This document shows, one piece after another, positions 7,470 through 15,639 of a stretch of DNA of 64,000 nucleotides (positions are counted from its first letter, which is position 1; each line of letters starts with the position of its first letter). The position numbers were made by a program, and so were the translations under genes. The DNA lies in assembly GCA_963847985.1 (NCBI GenBank), contig CAWKBS010000005.1:62001-126000 (forward strand), in the 5' to 3' direction. Source of the DNA: JAIBJN01 sp963847985 (GTDB taxonomy: Bacteria; Actinomycetota; Thermoleophilia; Gaiellales; Gaiellaceae). The notes beneath the pieces are model-generated. The model was not told the DNA's origin. It did no database searches and worked only from the letters and a program-made list of their open reading frames with translations.

Positions 7470-8662
7470 TGGGCGAGCCCATCTCTGTCGACGTGCTCGT
7501 GGTGGGGAGCGGCGCCTCCGGGCTCGCCGCTGCGATCTCCGCCGAGCGCGCCGGCGCCCGCGTCGCCCTCGCCGCGAAGGGCTCGATCCAGTCCTGCAAC
7601 TCGGCCAAGGCCCAGGGCGGGATCCAGGCGGCCTTCGGCGACGACGATTCGCCCGAGATTCACGCCGAGGACGTGTGGCGGAGCTCGCACGAGACCGCGA
7701 ACATGGAGCTCGTCCAGGTCCTCACCTCCGAGGCGCCCGGCACGATCCACTGGCTCGAGGAGCACGGCGTCGAGTTCACCCGCTCGAACGGCGGCTACCG
7801 GCTCGCCCGCTGCGGCGGCTCGACCCGCAAGCGCCTCCTCCAGGTCGGCGACCGGACGGGCCTCGCCATCACGACCGCCCTGCGCGGCGCCGTCGGCAGC
7901 TCGAGCGCGCTGACCTTCCCGAAGTCCCCGCTGGCCGGCCTCGAGCCGATCGAGCCGGGCTGGCGCGCACGCTGCGGCGAGAACGAGATCGAGGCCGGGG
8001 CGGTCGTGCTCGCGGCCGGAGGCCGCTGCTTCCGCGAGGCCGAGGAGCGCGGCGAGCTGACGACGAACCATCCTGGCGCCACCGGCGAGGTGACCCGGAT
8101 CGCGCTCGACCTCGGCGCCGAGGCGCGTGATCTCGACGCGCTCCAGTACCACCCGAACGGCGGCGCCTGGCCGGAGGGGATGCAGGGCTACTCGATCCCG
8201 GAGACGACGCGCGCCTACGGCGCCGTGCTCCTGAACGCGGAGCGCGAGGAGTTCACCGACTCGCTCGGGCCGCGTGACGAGGTCTCGCAGGCGATCGTCG
8301 ACGAGGTCGAGAAGGGCGTCGGAGTCGAGACCCCGGACGGCCGCCCGGCGGTCTGGCTCGACACGACTCGGATTGCGGAGGAGGACGCGAACGTCTCGCT
8401 CCCGTACATGCTTCGCCGTTACCGCGCGTACGGCATCGACCCGCTCTCCGAGCCGATCCTCACCTACCCGGTGCTCCACTACCAGAACGGAGGGCTCGTG
8501 ATCGACGAGCACGGCGAGACGACGCTCGAAGGCCTTTTCGCCTGCGGCGAGATCGCCGGCGGCACGCACGGGCGCAACCGGATGATGGGCAACTCCCTGC
8601 TCGAGTGCTGTGTCTTCGGCCGCCGCGCGGGGAAGGCTGCCGCGGAGAAAGCGAGGAGCTGA
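7469..8662 (+). CDS. FAD-dependent dicarboxylate oxidoreductase (fumarate reductase / L-aspartate oxidase-like)
   Basis: The N-terminus holds an FAD-binding motif (VVGSGASGLAAAI), followed by NSAKAQGGIQAAF as in L-aspartate oxidases. The C-terminus has LHYQNGGL and HGRNRMMGNSLLECCVFG. Residues matching the catalytic His of QFHP, the Arg of PRD and the His of HYxxGG are present near 228, 268 and 337. The usual RGEGA segment reads TRAYGA. At 397 residues it lacks the C-terminal helical domain of NadB or SdhA. It overlaps the fumarase alpha gene by one base, so it probably acts on a dicarboxylate or a sulfonate analogue linked to that hydratase. The electron partner is unknown. Confidence 0.8.
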   Translation: MGEPISVDVLVVGSGASGLAAAISAERAGARVALAAKGSIQSCNSAKAQGGIQAAFGDDDSPEIHAEDVWRSSHETANMELVQVLTSEAPGTIHWLEEHGVEFTRSNGGYRLARCGGSTRKRLLQVGDRTGLAITTALRGAVGSSSALTFPKSPLAGLEPIEPGWRARCGENEIEAGAVVLAAGGRCFREAEERGELTTNHPGATGEVTRIALDLGAEARDLDALQYHPNGGAWPEGMQGYSIPETTRAYGAVLLNAEREEFTDSLGPRDEVSQAIVDEVEKGVGVETPDGRPAVWLDTTRIAEEDANVSLPYMLRRYRAYGIDPLSEPILTYPVLHYQNGGLVIDEHGETTLEGLFACGEIAGGTHGRNRMMGNSLLECCVFGRRAGKAAAEKARS

Positions 8663-9555
8663 TGGCGGTCGCCACCGATCTCCAAAAGGTCGTCGAGGAC
8701 GCCGCGGCCTACCTGTACGTCTGGGCGCTGAAGGACATCCCACAGGACCTGCGCGATGCGCTCGCCGAGGCCGCCGGCACGGAGACGTCGATCCCGGGGC
8801 AGCGCGTCCTCCAGACGATCCTGAGGAACGTCGAGGTCGCCGAGGAGGAGAAGAACCTCGTCTGCCAGGACACCGGCATCGCCGTCTACTACTGCCGGGT
8901 CGGCGAGCACTTCCCGCTCCACCCGGCGCGCATCTACCAGGCGCTCTACGACGGCACCGAGCGCGCGACGGTCGAGCACCCGCTGCGCTCCAACACCGTG
9001 CACACGCTCACGCGCGAGAACACGGGCCAGAACGTCGGCTACCGGGTGCCCATCGTCCACTGGGACTTCGTCGAGGACTGGGACGGTCTCGACGTCAAGT
9101 GCGTGCCCAAGGGCTCAGGCTCCGAGAACATGAGCTTCCTGAAGATGTGCGTCCCGGCCGACGGCGTCGCCGGCATCAAGCGGTTCGTGCTCGACTCGAT
9201 CGTCGGCGCGGGCGGCAAGCCGTGCCCGCCGGGGATCGTCGGCGTCGGCATCGGCGGCTCGGCCGACTACGCGATGCACCTCGCCAAGGAGGCGATCGCG
9301 CGCCCCGTCGGCACCCGGAATCCGGACCCGCTCGTGGCGGAGCTCGAGGACGAGCTCAAGGACCTCCTGAACGAGACCGGCATCGGCCCGATGGGGCTCG
9401 GCGGCGACGTCACCGTCCTCCAATGCCATGTCGAGCACGCGGACACGCACATGACCCTGAACCCCGTCGCCGTGAACTACCAGTGCTGGGCCGCTCGTCG
9501 CGCCACGGCGCACGTGAGCGCCGACGGCGTCGTCGACTACGACCGGGAGGCCTGA
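8662..9555 (+). CDS. Class I fumarase/tartrate dehydratase-type hydro-lyase, alpha subunit
   Basis: The 297-residue product matches the N-terminal catalytic half of iron-sulfur class I hydro-lyases (fumarase A, TtdA). CQDTG (Cys near 68), KPCPPGIVG (Cys near 188) and LQCHVEHADTH (Cys near 254) are the likely [4Fe-4S] ligands, and KGSGSENMS near 150 is the family anion-binding stretch. The start is the ATG in the TGATG overlap with the flavoprotein gene, preceded by GAGGAG. The beta subunit follows with a one-base overlap, so this is the two-subunit form. Fumarase activity is the default; position beside comA makes a sulfonate substrate possible. Confidence 0.88.
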   Translation: MAVATDLQKVVEDAAAYLYVWALKDIPQDLRDALAEAAGTETSIPGQRVLQTILRNVEVAEEEKNLVCQDTGIAVYYCRVGEHFPLHPARIYQALYDGTERATVEHPLRSNTVHTLTRENTGQNVGYRVPIVHWDFVEDWDGLDVKCVPKGSGSENMSFLKMCVPADGVAGIKRFVLDSIVGAGGKPCPPGIVGVGIGGSADYAMHLAKEAIARPVGTRNPDPLVAELEDELKDLLNETGIGPMGLGGDVTVLQCHVEHADTHMTLNPVAVNYQCWAARRATAHVSADGVVDYDREA

Positions 9556-10139
9556 TGGCCGAGCGCCGCGTCACCTTCCCCGCGTCCGAGGAGGCCGTTC
9601 GCGAGCTTCGCGCCGGCGACTCGGTGCTCGTCGACGGCCACATCGTCGGGATCCGCGACCGCACGCAGGTGCGGATCTTCGACCAGGGCGTCGAGCCGCC
9701 CATGGACCTGACGGGCGCCTTCCTCCTCCACACGGCTCCCGGGGTGCGCAAGGTCTCCGAGGGCAAGTACGAAAAGGTCTGCATCGGGACGACCACGAGC
9801 GCCCGCATGGTGCGCTTCACGGAGCCGCTCGGCCGCGACTACGGCGTCCGCGCCATCTGCGGCAAGGGAGGCCTGCCCGACGAGGCGATCGAGCCGATGA
9901 AGCGGCTCGGGATGGTCTACTTCGCCATCGTCGGCGGCGCGGCCGCGCTCGAGACCACCCAGATCGAGGAGATCGAGGAGGTCTACTGGGAGGAGCTCAT
10001 GCCCGAGTGCCTCTGGAAGTTCAGGGTCAAGGACTTCGGCCCGCTGACCGTCGCCATCGACGCGCACGGAACCTCGCTCTACCACGACGTCCAGGAAGAG
10101 GCGAAGAAGCGATTGGAGGATCTCTATGCCCGGCTCTGA
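9555..10139 (+). CDS. Class I fumarase/tartrate dehydratase-type hydro-lyase, beta subunit
   Basis: The 194-residue product is the C-terminal swivel domain of class I hydro-lyases as a separate chain (compare FumA C-terminus, TtdB). It contains GDSVLVDGHIVGIRDRT near residue 23, TAPGVRKV, GTTTSARM and AICGKGGL, which match the family. The start is the ATG of a TGATG overlap with the alpha gene, and the 3' end overlaps the ATG of comA by 14 bases. The close packing implies one complex with the alpha subunit and cotranslation. Confidence 0.88.
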   Translation: MAERRVTFPASEEAVRELRAGDSVLVDGHIVGIRDRTQVRIFDQGVEPPMDLTGAFLLHTAPGVRKVSEGKYEKVCIGTTTSARMVRFTEPLGRDYGVRAICGKGGLPDEAIEPMKRLGMVYFAIVGGAAALETTQIEEIEEVYWEELMPECLWKFRVKDFGPLTVAIDAHGTSLYHDVQEEAKKRLEDLYARL

Positions 10140-10917
10140 CGGCTTCCTCGACGTGCCGGCCCGCTCGCCGAAGCCGCGCGACAAGGGGCTCACGCACGTG
10201 ATCGACAAGGGGCTGAACCTCCGCGACATCGAGGGCCTCTTCGACACGGCGGGCGCCTACGTCGACGTGGTCAAGCTCGGCTGGGGCACGTCGTACGTCA
10301 CGAACAACCTCGAGAAGAAGATCGCGCTCTACCGGTCGCTCGAGACGCCCGTCGTGTGCGGCGGCACGCTCTTCGAGGCCGTCATCGCACGCGGGAAGCT
10401 CGACGAGTACAAGCACTGGCTCACGGAGAACCGACTGGCGCACGTGGAGGTCTCGGACGGGACGATCGACCTCCCGCGCGAGCGGAAGCTCGAGCTGATC
10501 GCCGACCTGGCGCAGGACTTCGTCGTCCTCTCCGAGGTCGGCTCCAAGGACGAGGACGTCGTCTATGCCCCCTACCAGTGGGTCGAGTGGATGCGCGAGG
10601 AGCTCGACGCCGGGGCGTGGAAGGTCATCACCGAGGGCCGCGAGGGCGGGAACGCCGGCATCTACCGGCCGACCGGCGAGATGCGCACCGGCCTGATCGA
10701 CGAGATCGTCCACGACATCGACCCGGCCGACGTCATCTTCGAGGCGCCGATGAAGGCCTCGCAGGCCTGGTTCGTGCGCAAGTTCGGGCCCGAGGTCAAC
10801 CTGGGGAACATCCCGCCGGACGAGGTCATCCCCCTCGAGACGCTGCGCCTCGGGCTTCGCGCCGACACCCTCAGGGAGGTGCTGCTCGGTGATCAGCCCG
10901 CAGCTGTCGCTGACTGA
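10126..10917 (+). CDS. comA: Phosphosulfolactate synthase (ComA family)
   Basis: ComA adds sulfite to phosphoenolpyruvate to give phosphosulfolactate, the first step of coenzyme M synthesis in methanogens and in Xanthobacter. The 263-residue product shows the family pattern: KPRDKGLTHVIDKGL, VDVVKLGWGTSYV, VVCGGTLFEA near residue 78, HVEVSDGTIDLP, VVLSEVGSKD near 138, and KVITEGREGGNAGIY. GGAGG lies 6-10 bases upstream of the ATG. It overlaps the fumarase beta gene by 14 bases and cysH by 29, so it is embedded in the sulfate-reduction operon. Family assignment is strong; the downstream product is unknown, and coenzyme M is only one option. Confidence 0.88.
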   Translation: MPGSDGFLDVPARSPKPRDKGLTHVIDKGLNLRDIEGLFDTAGAYVDVVKLGWGTSYVTNNLEKKIALYRSLETPVVCGGTLFEAVIARGKLDEYKHWLTENRLAHVEVSDGTIDLPRERKLELIADLAQDFVVLSEVGSKDEDVVYAPYQWVEWMREELDAGAWKVITEGREGGNAGIYRPTGEMRTGLIDEIVHDIDPADVIFEAPMKASQAWFVRKFGPEVNLGNIPPDEVIPLETLRLGLRADTLREVLLGDQPAAVAD

Positions 10918-11584
10918 CGCCGAGATCGAGGCGCTGCCGGGGGAGGAGGTCCTCACCTGGGCCTTCGCGGAGTTCGGCGAGCGCCTGTGCCTGTCGTGCT
11001 CGTGGCAGAAGCAGTCGTCCGTGCTCGTGCACATGGTCTCCGAGCTCGGGCTGGACGTGGACATCGTCGAGCTGGACACCCACCTCTTCTTCAAGGAGTC
11101 CTACGAGACCCGCGAGCGCCTCGTCGCGCGCTACGGGCTCAACCTGATCGTCCCCGAGGTGATCACCATCGCCGAGCAGCACAAGCAGGAGGGGCCGAAC
11201 CTGTGGGAGACGAATCCCGACCGCTGCTGCCACATCCGCAAGGTCGAGCCGCTGATCCAGGTCCTGGATCCATACGACGCCTGGGTCTCGGGGATCCGGC
11301 GCGAGCAGTCGCCCTCGCGGGCGGGCGCGAAGAAGGTCGAGCGTTCGGAGCGGTACGGCGTCTGGAAGGTGCAGCCGCTCGCCGACTGGAGCGAGAAGGA
11401 CGTCTGGCGGTACATCGTCCAGAACGACATCCCCTACAACCCGCTGCACGATGTCGGCTACCGTTCGATCGGCTGCATCCCGTGCACCCGGCCGACCCGG
11501 CCGGACGAGGAGGAGCGCGCTGGCCGCTGGGCCGGCTCCGACAAGCTCGAATGCGGGATCCACGTGGAGACCAAGGACACGTAG
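10889..11584 (+). CDS. cysH: Assimilatory APS/PAPS reductase with [4Fe-4S] motif
   Basis: The enzyme reduces adenylylsulfate (or PAPS) to sulfite using thioredoxin or a similar thiol. The 231-residue product has the pyrophosphatase-like loop CLSCSWQKQSSVL, ELDTHLFF, paired Cys (DRCCHIRK near 112) and CIPC near 195, which together are the cluster ligands of APS-type reductases. The catalytic Cys motif KLECGIH lies near 218. It starts with a GTG inside comA (29-base overlap). The cluster Cys suggest APS as substrate, yet an APS kinase follows, so both APS and PAPS are made. Confidence 0.92.
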   Translation: MISPQLSLTDAEIEALPGEEVLTWAFAEFGERLCLSCSWQKQSSVLVHMVSELGLDVDIVELDTHLFFKESYETRERLVARYGLNLIVPEVITIAEQHKQEGPNLWETNPDRCCHIRKVEPLIQVLDPYDAWVSGIRREQSPSRAGAKKVERSERYGVWKVQPLADWSEKDVWRYIVQNDIPYNPLHDVGYRSIGCIPCTRPTRPDEEERAGRWAGSDKLECGIHVETKDT

Positions 11585-11595
11585 AAGGAGACACG

Positions 11596-12195
11596 TTGAG
11601 CGAGAACATCTTTGCCCACGAGCACCCCGAGTCGGACCGCGCGCGCGGCGGCGGCTTCACGCTCTGGTTCACGGGGCTTTCAGGCTCCGGCAAGTCCACG
11701 ATCGCGCACCTCGTCGGGCCGGCCCTGGACGAGCGCGGGCACGTCGTCGAGTACCTCGACGGCGACACGATCCGCACGCACCTCTCGAAGGGCCTCGGGT
11801 TCTCGAAGGAGGACCGGGACACGAACATCGAGCGGATCGGCTGGGTCGCCTCGCGCATCACGCGCCACGGCGGCACTGCAATCACGGCCGCCATCTCGCC
11901 CTACATCGAGACGCGCCAGAAGGCGCGCGAGATGGTGGAGCCGTTCGGGCCCTTCGTGGAGGTCTATGTGAACGCCTCGGTCGAGGAGTGCGCGCGCCGC
12001 GACACCAACGGTCTCTATGCGAAGGCTTACGCCGGCGAGATCAAGGGCTTCACCGGCGTCGACGACCCGTACGAGGCGCCGGAAAGCCCCGAGATCGTCG
12101 TCGACACCGAGGCGCAGAGCCCCGAGGAGAGCGCGCGGATCGTCGTCCAGAAGCTCGAGGAGCTCGGCCTGATCGGGTCCGAGGTGCGGGCGTGA
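11596..12195 (+). CDS. cysC: Adenylylsulfate (APS) kinase
   Basis: CysC phosphorylates APS to PAPS, the donor for sulfotransferases and the substrate of PAPS reductases. The Walker A motif GLSGSGKST lies near residue 29, with LDGDTIRTHLSKGLGFSKED after it, and FTGVDDPYEAPESPEI near 150 is the family signature. The TTG at 11596 is chosen as start because AAGGAG stands 5 bases upstream; this gives 199 residues, a normal length. It lies 11 bases after cysH and overlaps sat by 4 bases (GTGA). Two sulfotransferases elsewhere in the window are likely users of PAPS. Confidence 0.93.
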   Translation: MSENIFAHEHPESDRARGGGFTLWFTGLSGSGKSTIAHLVGPALDERGHVVEYLDGDTIRTHLSKGLGFSKEDRDTNIERIGWVASRITRHGGTAITAAISPYIETRQKAREMVEPFGPFVEVYVNASVEECARRDTNGLYAKAYAGEIKGFTGVDDPYEAPESPEIVVDTEAQSPEESARIVVQKLEELGLIGSEVRA

Positions 12196-13328
12196 GCGCC
12201 GTGGCGACCGACCAGCTGATCAGGCCGCACGGCGGCGTCCTCGTCCCTCACGCCGGCGAGCGCCCCGACGACGTCGACGCGCTGGAGGCGGTGACGCTCA
12301 CCTCGCGCGAGCTCTCCGACCTGGACATGCTCGCGTCCGGCGCGCTCTCGCCGCTCACCGGCTTCATGGGCAAGGCGGACTACGAGGGCGTCGTCGAGTC
12401 GATGCGCCTCGCCAACGGCCTGCCCTGGGCGCTGCCGGTCTGCCTGGCCGTGGCCGAGGCGCCGAAGGGCGACCGCGTCGCCCTCGCCGACGAAAGCGGC
12501 AGGCGGCTCGCGGTGCTCGAGGTCGAGGGCGTCTACGCCTACGACCGGGAGCGCGAGGCCGAGCGCTGCTTCCGCACGACCGACGGCGAGCATCCGGGCG
12601 TCGCGCGGCTGTACGCGCAGCACGACTCGTACCTCGCCGGCGCGGTGACCGTCTTCGAGCGGCTCGAGCCCGAGTTCCCGCAGCTCCACAAGGATCCTGC
12701 CGATACCCGCGCGCTGTTCGCCGAGCGCGGTTGGAAGCGCGTCGTCGGCTTCCAGACCCGCAACCCGATCCATCGGGCGCACGAGTACCTGACGAAGTGC
12801 GCGCTCGAGACCGTGGACGGCCTCCTCATCCATCCGCTGGTCGGGGCGACGAAGTCGGACGACGTGCCCGTCGACGTGCGCGTCAAGGCCTACGACGTGC
12901 TGACGGAGGGCTACTACCCCGCCGACCGCGTCGTCGTCTCCGCCTTCCCGGCCGCCATGCGCTATGCGGGCCCGCGCGAGGCGATCTGGCACGCGATCTG
13001 CCGCAAGAACTACGGCTGCTCGCACTTCATCGTCGGCCGCGACCACGCCGGCGTCGGCAGCTACTACGGCACCTACGACGCCCAGCTCATCTTCGACGAG
13101 TTCGAGCCGCACGAGCTCGACATCGAGCCGATGTTCTTCGAGCACTCCTTCTGGTGCAAGGTGTGCGGCCAGATGGCGACCGCGAAGACCTGCCCCCACG
13201 GCGGGGACGACCATGTCTTCCTCTCCGGCACGAAGGTGCGCGAGCTCCTCTCCGAGGGGCAGCTCCCGCCGGAGGAGTTCACACGGCCCGAGGTCGCCGA
13301 GGTGCTGATCGCGGCCTACAGAAGCTAG
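12192..13328 (+). CDS. sat: Sulfate adenylyltransferase (ATP sulfurylase)
   Basis: Sat activates sulfate with ATP to form APS. The 378-residue product has the catalytic motif RNPIHRAHEYL near residue 190, HPLVGATKSDD, GRDHAGVGSYYG near 282, and a zinc-binding set (CKVCGQM and CPHGGDDH) as in the homo-oligomeric bacterial and archaeal enzymes. The GTG start overlaps the cysC stop. It is the last gene of the operon that begins at 7469. The next gene has its own -10 hexamer after a 24-base gap. Confidence 0.94.
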   Translation: MSAVATDQLIRPHGGVLVPHAGERPDDVDALEAVTLTSRELSDLDMLASGALSPLTGFMGKADYEGVVESMRLANGLPWALPVCLAVAEAPKGDRVALADESGRRLAVLEVEGVYAYDREREAERCFRTTDGEHPGVARLYAQHDSYLAGAVTVFERLEPEFPQLHKDPADTRALFAERGWKRVVGFQTRNPIHRAHEYLTKCALETVDGLLIHPLVGATKSDDVPVDVRVKAYDVLTEGYYPADRVVVSAFPAAMRYAGPREAIWHAICRKNYGCSHFIVGRDHAGVGSYYGTYDAQLIFDEFEPHELDIEPMFFEHSFWCKVCGQMATAKTCPHGGDDHVFLSGTKVRELLSEGQLPPEEFTRPEVAEVLIAAYRS

Positions 13329-13337
13329 TCGCTCTCC

Positions 13338-13343
13338 TACAAT
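13338..13343 (+). promoter_or_regulatory. -10 hexamer TACAAT, likely leaderless start
   Basis: TACAAT ends 9 bases before the ATG at 13353, so transcription should begin at or a few bases before the start codon. I see no clear -35. It marks a separate unit for the formyltransferase operon after sat. Confidence 0.4.
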
Positions 13344-13352
13344 CGCGGAGCC

Positions 13353-14276
13353 ATGCGGGTTGCCTGGGTGAGCTTCGACGTCATCGGCCGCGACTGCCTC
13401 GAGGCCGCCGCTGCGTGCGGCGCCGAGGTGGTCGCGGTCGTGACGCTTCCAGGCCCCGTCGACCCGAAGCGTTCCGGGCAGTGCTCCTTCGACGACGTGG
13501 CCGTCCGGCTCGGCGCCCGGCTCGTCGAGGCGCAGGACGTCAACGACCCGGAGACGGTCGCCGCGCTTCGCGAGTCGGCGCCCGAGCTGATCTTCGTCGT
13601 CGGCTGGTCGCAGCTCGTCCGGGAGGAGCTCATCGCGCTCGCGCCGGCGGGCGTCTTCGGGATTCACCCGACGCTCCTGCCCCGCCACCGGGGCCGGGCG
13701 CCGATTCCGTGGGCGATTCTCTCCGGGCTGGCGACGACGGGCGTGACGCTGTTCGAGATCGTTGACCCGACCGCCGACTCGGGCCCGATCGTCGGCCAGG
13801 TCGAGGTGTCGGTAGAGCCGGACGAGACGGCGACGACGCTCTTCGACCGCCTCGCCGCCGCGCACGTCGAGCTCGTCCGCGAGCATCTCCCCGGCCTGCT
13901 CGCGGGCACCGCGCCGCGGCTCCCGCAGGACCCGCGCAGGGCGAGCGCTTGGCCGAAGCGGACGCCTGCGGACGGGATCATCGACTGGGAGACGCGCGCG
14001 CCGTACCTCTACGACTGGGTCCGGGCGCAGACGCGTCCGTACCCGGGCGCATTCACGTTCCTCGGCGACACGCGCATCGTCGTCTGGCGCGCGGCGCCGG
14101 CCGCGCTCGCGGCGGAAGCCCCCGCCGGCACGGTCGTCGAGAGCCGCGAGAGCGGCGTCGTGGTCGCGTGCGGGACCGGCGGGCTCCTGCTCGAGGAGGT
14201 CGAGCCCGAGCGCGGCGGCGTTCTCGCCGGGCCGCTGGTGGGCGAGGCGATTCCGGTGGGGGCGAGGCTCGGATGA
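13353..14276 (+). CDS. Formyltransferase, methionyl-tRNA formyltransferase-like
   Basis: The 307-residue product has the formyl-tetrahydrofolate transferase fold: HPTLLPRHRGRAPIPWAI near residue 107, DSGPIVGQ near 143, and an Fmt C-terminal-like domain from about 205 (PADGIIDWET, RPYPGAFTFLGD). The Asn that precedes the catalytic His in most members is Gly here (FGIHP). Its operon partners are a PIG-L deacetylase and a sulfotransferase, not def or the usual translation genes, so formylation of an amino sugar that the deacetylase has exposed is more likely than formylation of initiator tRNA. That role is inference. Confidence 0.8.
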   Translation: MRVAWVSFDVIGRDCLEAAAACGAEVVAVVTLPGPVDPKRSGQCSFDDVAVRLGARLVEAQDVNDPETVAALRESAPELIFVVGWSQLVREELIALAPAGVFGIHPTLLPRHRGRAPIPWAILSGLATTGVTLFEIVDPTADSGPIVGQVEVSVEPDETATTLFDRLAAAHVELVREHLPGLLAGTAPRLPQDPRRASAWPKRTPADGIIDWETRAPYLYDWVRAQTRPYPGAFTFLGDTRIVVWRAAPAALAAEAPAGTVVESRESGVVVACGTGGLLLEEVEPERGGVLAGPLVGEAIPVGARLG

Positions 14277-14956
14277 GCGAGCGCGTCCTCGTGGTTGCCG
14301 CGCACCCCGACGACGAGGTGCTCGGGATGGGTGGGACGATCGCGCTGCACGCGACCGTTCGCGCCGACGCCGTCCGGATCGTCTGCCTGACCGACGGAAG
14401 CTCGACCCAGTACCCGGGCGACGCCGAGAAGCGCGCCCAGAAGGACAGCGAGGCCGTCCGCGCAGCCGCAGCGCTCGGCGTCGACGACTACGTGCACCTC
14501 GACCTGCCGGACATGCGCCTCGACACGATCCCGCACGCCGAGCTGAACGCTGTCGTCGAAGGGCAGGTGCGCGACTTCGGCCCGAGCATCGTCTACACCG
14601 TCCATCCCGACGTGAACCTCGACCATCGGGCCGTCTTCGACTCGGTCGCGGTCGCCACCCGGCCGATGCCGGAGCAGGTCGTCCGCCGGGTCCTCACCTA
14701 CGGGCCGACCTCCAGCGTGGAGTGGACGCCGGCGGTCGCGAGCCGGTTCGCGCCGAACTGGTTCGTCGACATCGGTGAGACGCTCACCGCCAAGCTCGCG
14801 GCCTTCGCGTGCTACGAGACCGAGCTGCGGGAGCCGCCCCATCCGCGAAACGAGCGCGGGATCAGGGCGGCCGCCGAGTTCTACGGTGGGGCCGCCGGCT
14901 GCCACTACGCGGAGCCGTTCGTGCTCGTACGCGCCGTCGAGGGCCCCACGAGCTGA
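14273..14956 (+). CDS. PIG-L family (GlcNAc deacetylase-like) hydrolase
   Basis: The 227-residue product begins MSERVLVVAAHPDDEVLGMG; AHPDDE is the zinc-binding motif of the PIG-L/LmbE family, and HPDVNLDHR near residue 118 gives the third ligand. These enzymes remove N-acetyl groups from GlcNAc-type sugars. The start overlaps the formyltransferase stop (ATGA). The pair suggests deacetylation followed by formylation of the same sugar. The C-terminus (GCHYAEPFVLVR) is typical of sugar-active members. Confidence 0.88.
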   Translation: MSERVLVVAAHPDDEVLGMGGTIALHATVRADAVRIVCLTDGSSTQYPGDAEKRAQKDSEAVRAAAALGVDDYVHLDLPDMRLDTIPHAELNAVVEGQVRDFGPSIVYTVHPDVNLDHRAVFDSVAVATRPMPEQVVRRVLTYGPTSSVEWTPAVASRFAPNWFVDIGETLTAKLAAFACYETELREPPHPRNERGIRAAAEFYGGAAGCHYAEPFVLVRAVEGPTS

Positions 14957-14958
14957 TC

Positions 14959-15639
14959 TTGGGACGACGCTGGCCGCTGCTGCTCGCCGTCGCCCTTCTC
15001 GTCGGCGCGGTCGCCGCCTTCACGTACACGGAGAAGCTCAAGCTCACCCGCTCGCCGATCGGCGTCGCCCGATTCGATCGCTGGCTGTCGCCGGGCTGCG
15101 ACTGCCCCCAGGAGACGGCGAGCCTGAGCTTCCTCGTCCGCGAGCGGCAGCGGATCGACGTCGACGTGGTCGACGCGGACGGTGACCGGGTCCGCACGCT
15201 GGCGACCGGGGTCAGCCGGCCTCGGGGGCGGGTCGAGTACGAGTGGGACGGCCGCGACGACGCGGGGGCGGTCGTGGCGGACGGCCCGTACCGCGTCAGG
15301 GTGCGGCTCCTCGACGACCGCAGGACGATCGTCGTCCCGGTCGCCATTCGCGTCGACACGCAGGCGCCGGAGATCGCCGGTGTGGGCGTCACGCCGACGA
15401 GCGTCGGGGTGGGCGAGGAGGTCGAGATCCGCTTCACCGCCCATGAGCTCGGCACGCCGCTGGTCGTCGTCGACGGCGAGGTGGCCGAGCGCGGGTCGTC
15501 CGGCCGGGCCGGCGCGCGCAGGGTTGTCTGGTCGCCGTCGGCGCCGGGCTCCTACCGGGTGGCGGTCGCGTTCGAGGACCAGGCGGGTAACGTCTCCGAG
15601 CCGGTCGGCGCTACGACGGTGACCGTGACGGGGTCATGA
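14959..15639 (+). CDS. Membrane-anchored protein with FlgD-like Ig fold
   Basis: A TTG at 14959, 2 bases after the deacetylase stop, gives 226 residues. One N-terminal hydrophobic segment (WPLLLAVALLVGAVAAF, residues 5-21) would serve as signal anchor. The rest looks extracytoplasmic: YEWDGRDDAGAVVADGPYRVRV near residue 95 is the FlgD Ig-like signature, and a second Ig-like stretch follows after APEIAGVGV. A Cys-x-Cys (CDCPQE) lies just after the anchor. It overlaps the sulfotransferase start by 4 bases. The role is unknown. Confidence 0.75.
   Translation: MGRRWPLLLAVALLVGAVAAFTYTEKLKLTRSPIGVARFDRWLSPGCDCPQETASLSFLVRERQRIDVDVVDADGDRVRTLATGVSRPRGRVEYEWDGRDDAGAVVADGPYRVRVRLLDDRRTIVVPVAIRVDTQAPEIAGVGVTPTSVGVGEEVEIRFTAHELGTPLVVVDGEVAERGSSGRAGARRVVWSPSAPGSYRVAVAFEDQAGNVSEPVGATTVTVTGS

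Noticed and set aside
5030..8743. A 1237-codon open frame on the minus strand
   Set aside because: It is the GC-driven shadow of rsgA, the MFS gene and the flavoprotein, with biased Arg/Glu/Asp composition and no recognisable domain.
12027..13886. A long minus-strand frame opposite sat
   Set aside because: Sat and CysC on the plus strand match families along their whole length; the opposite frame shows only low-complexity composition.
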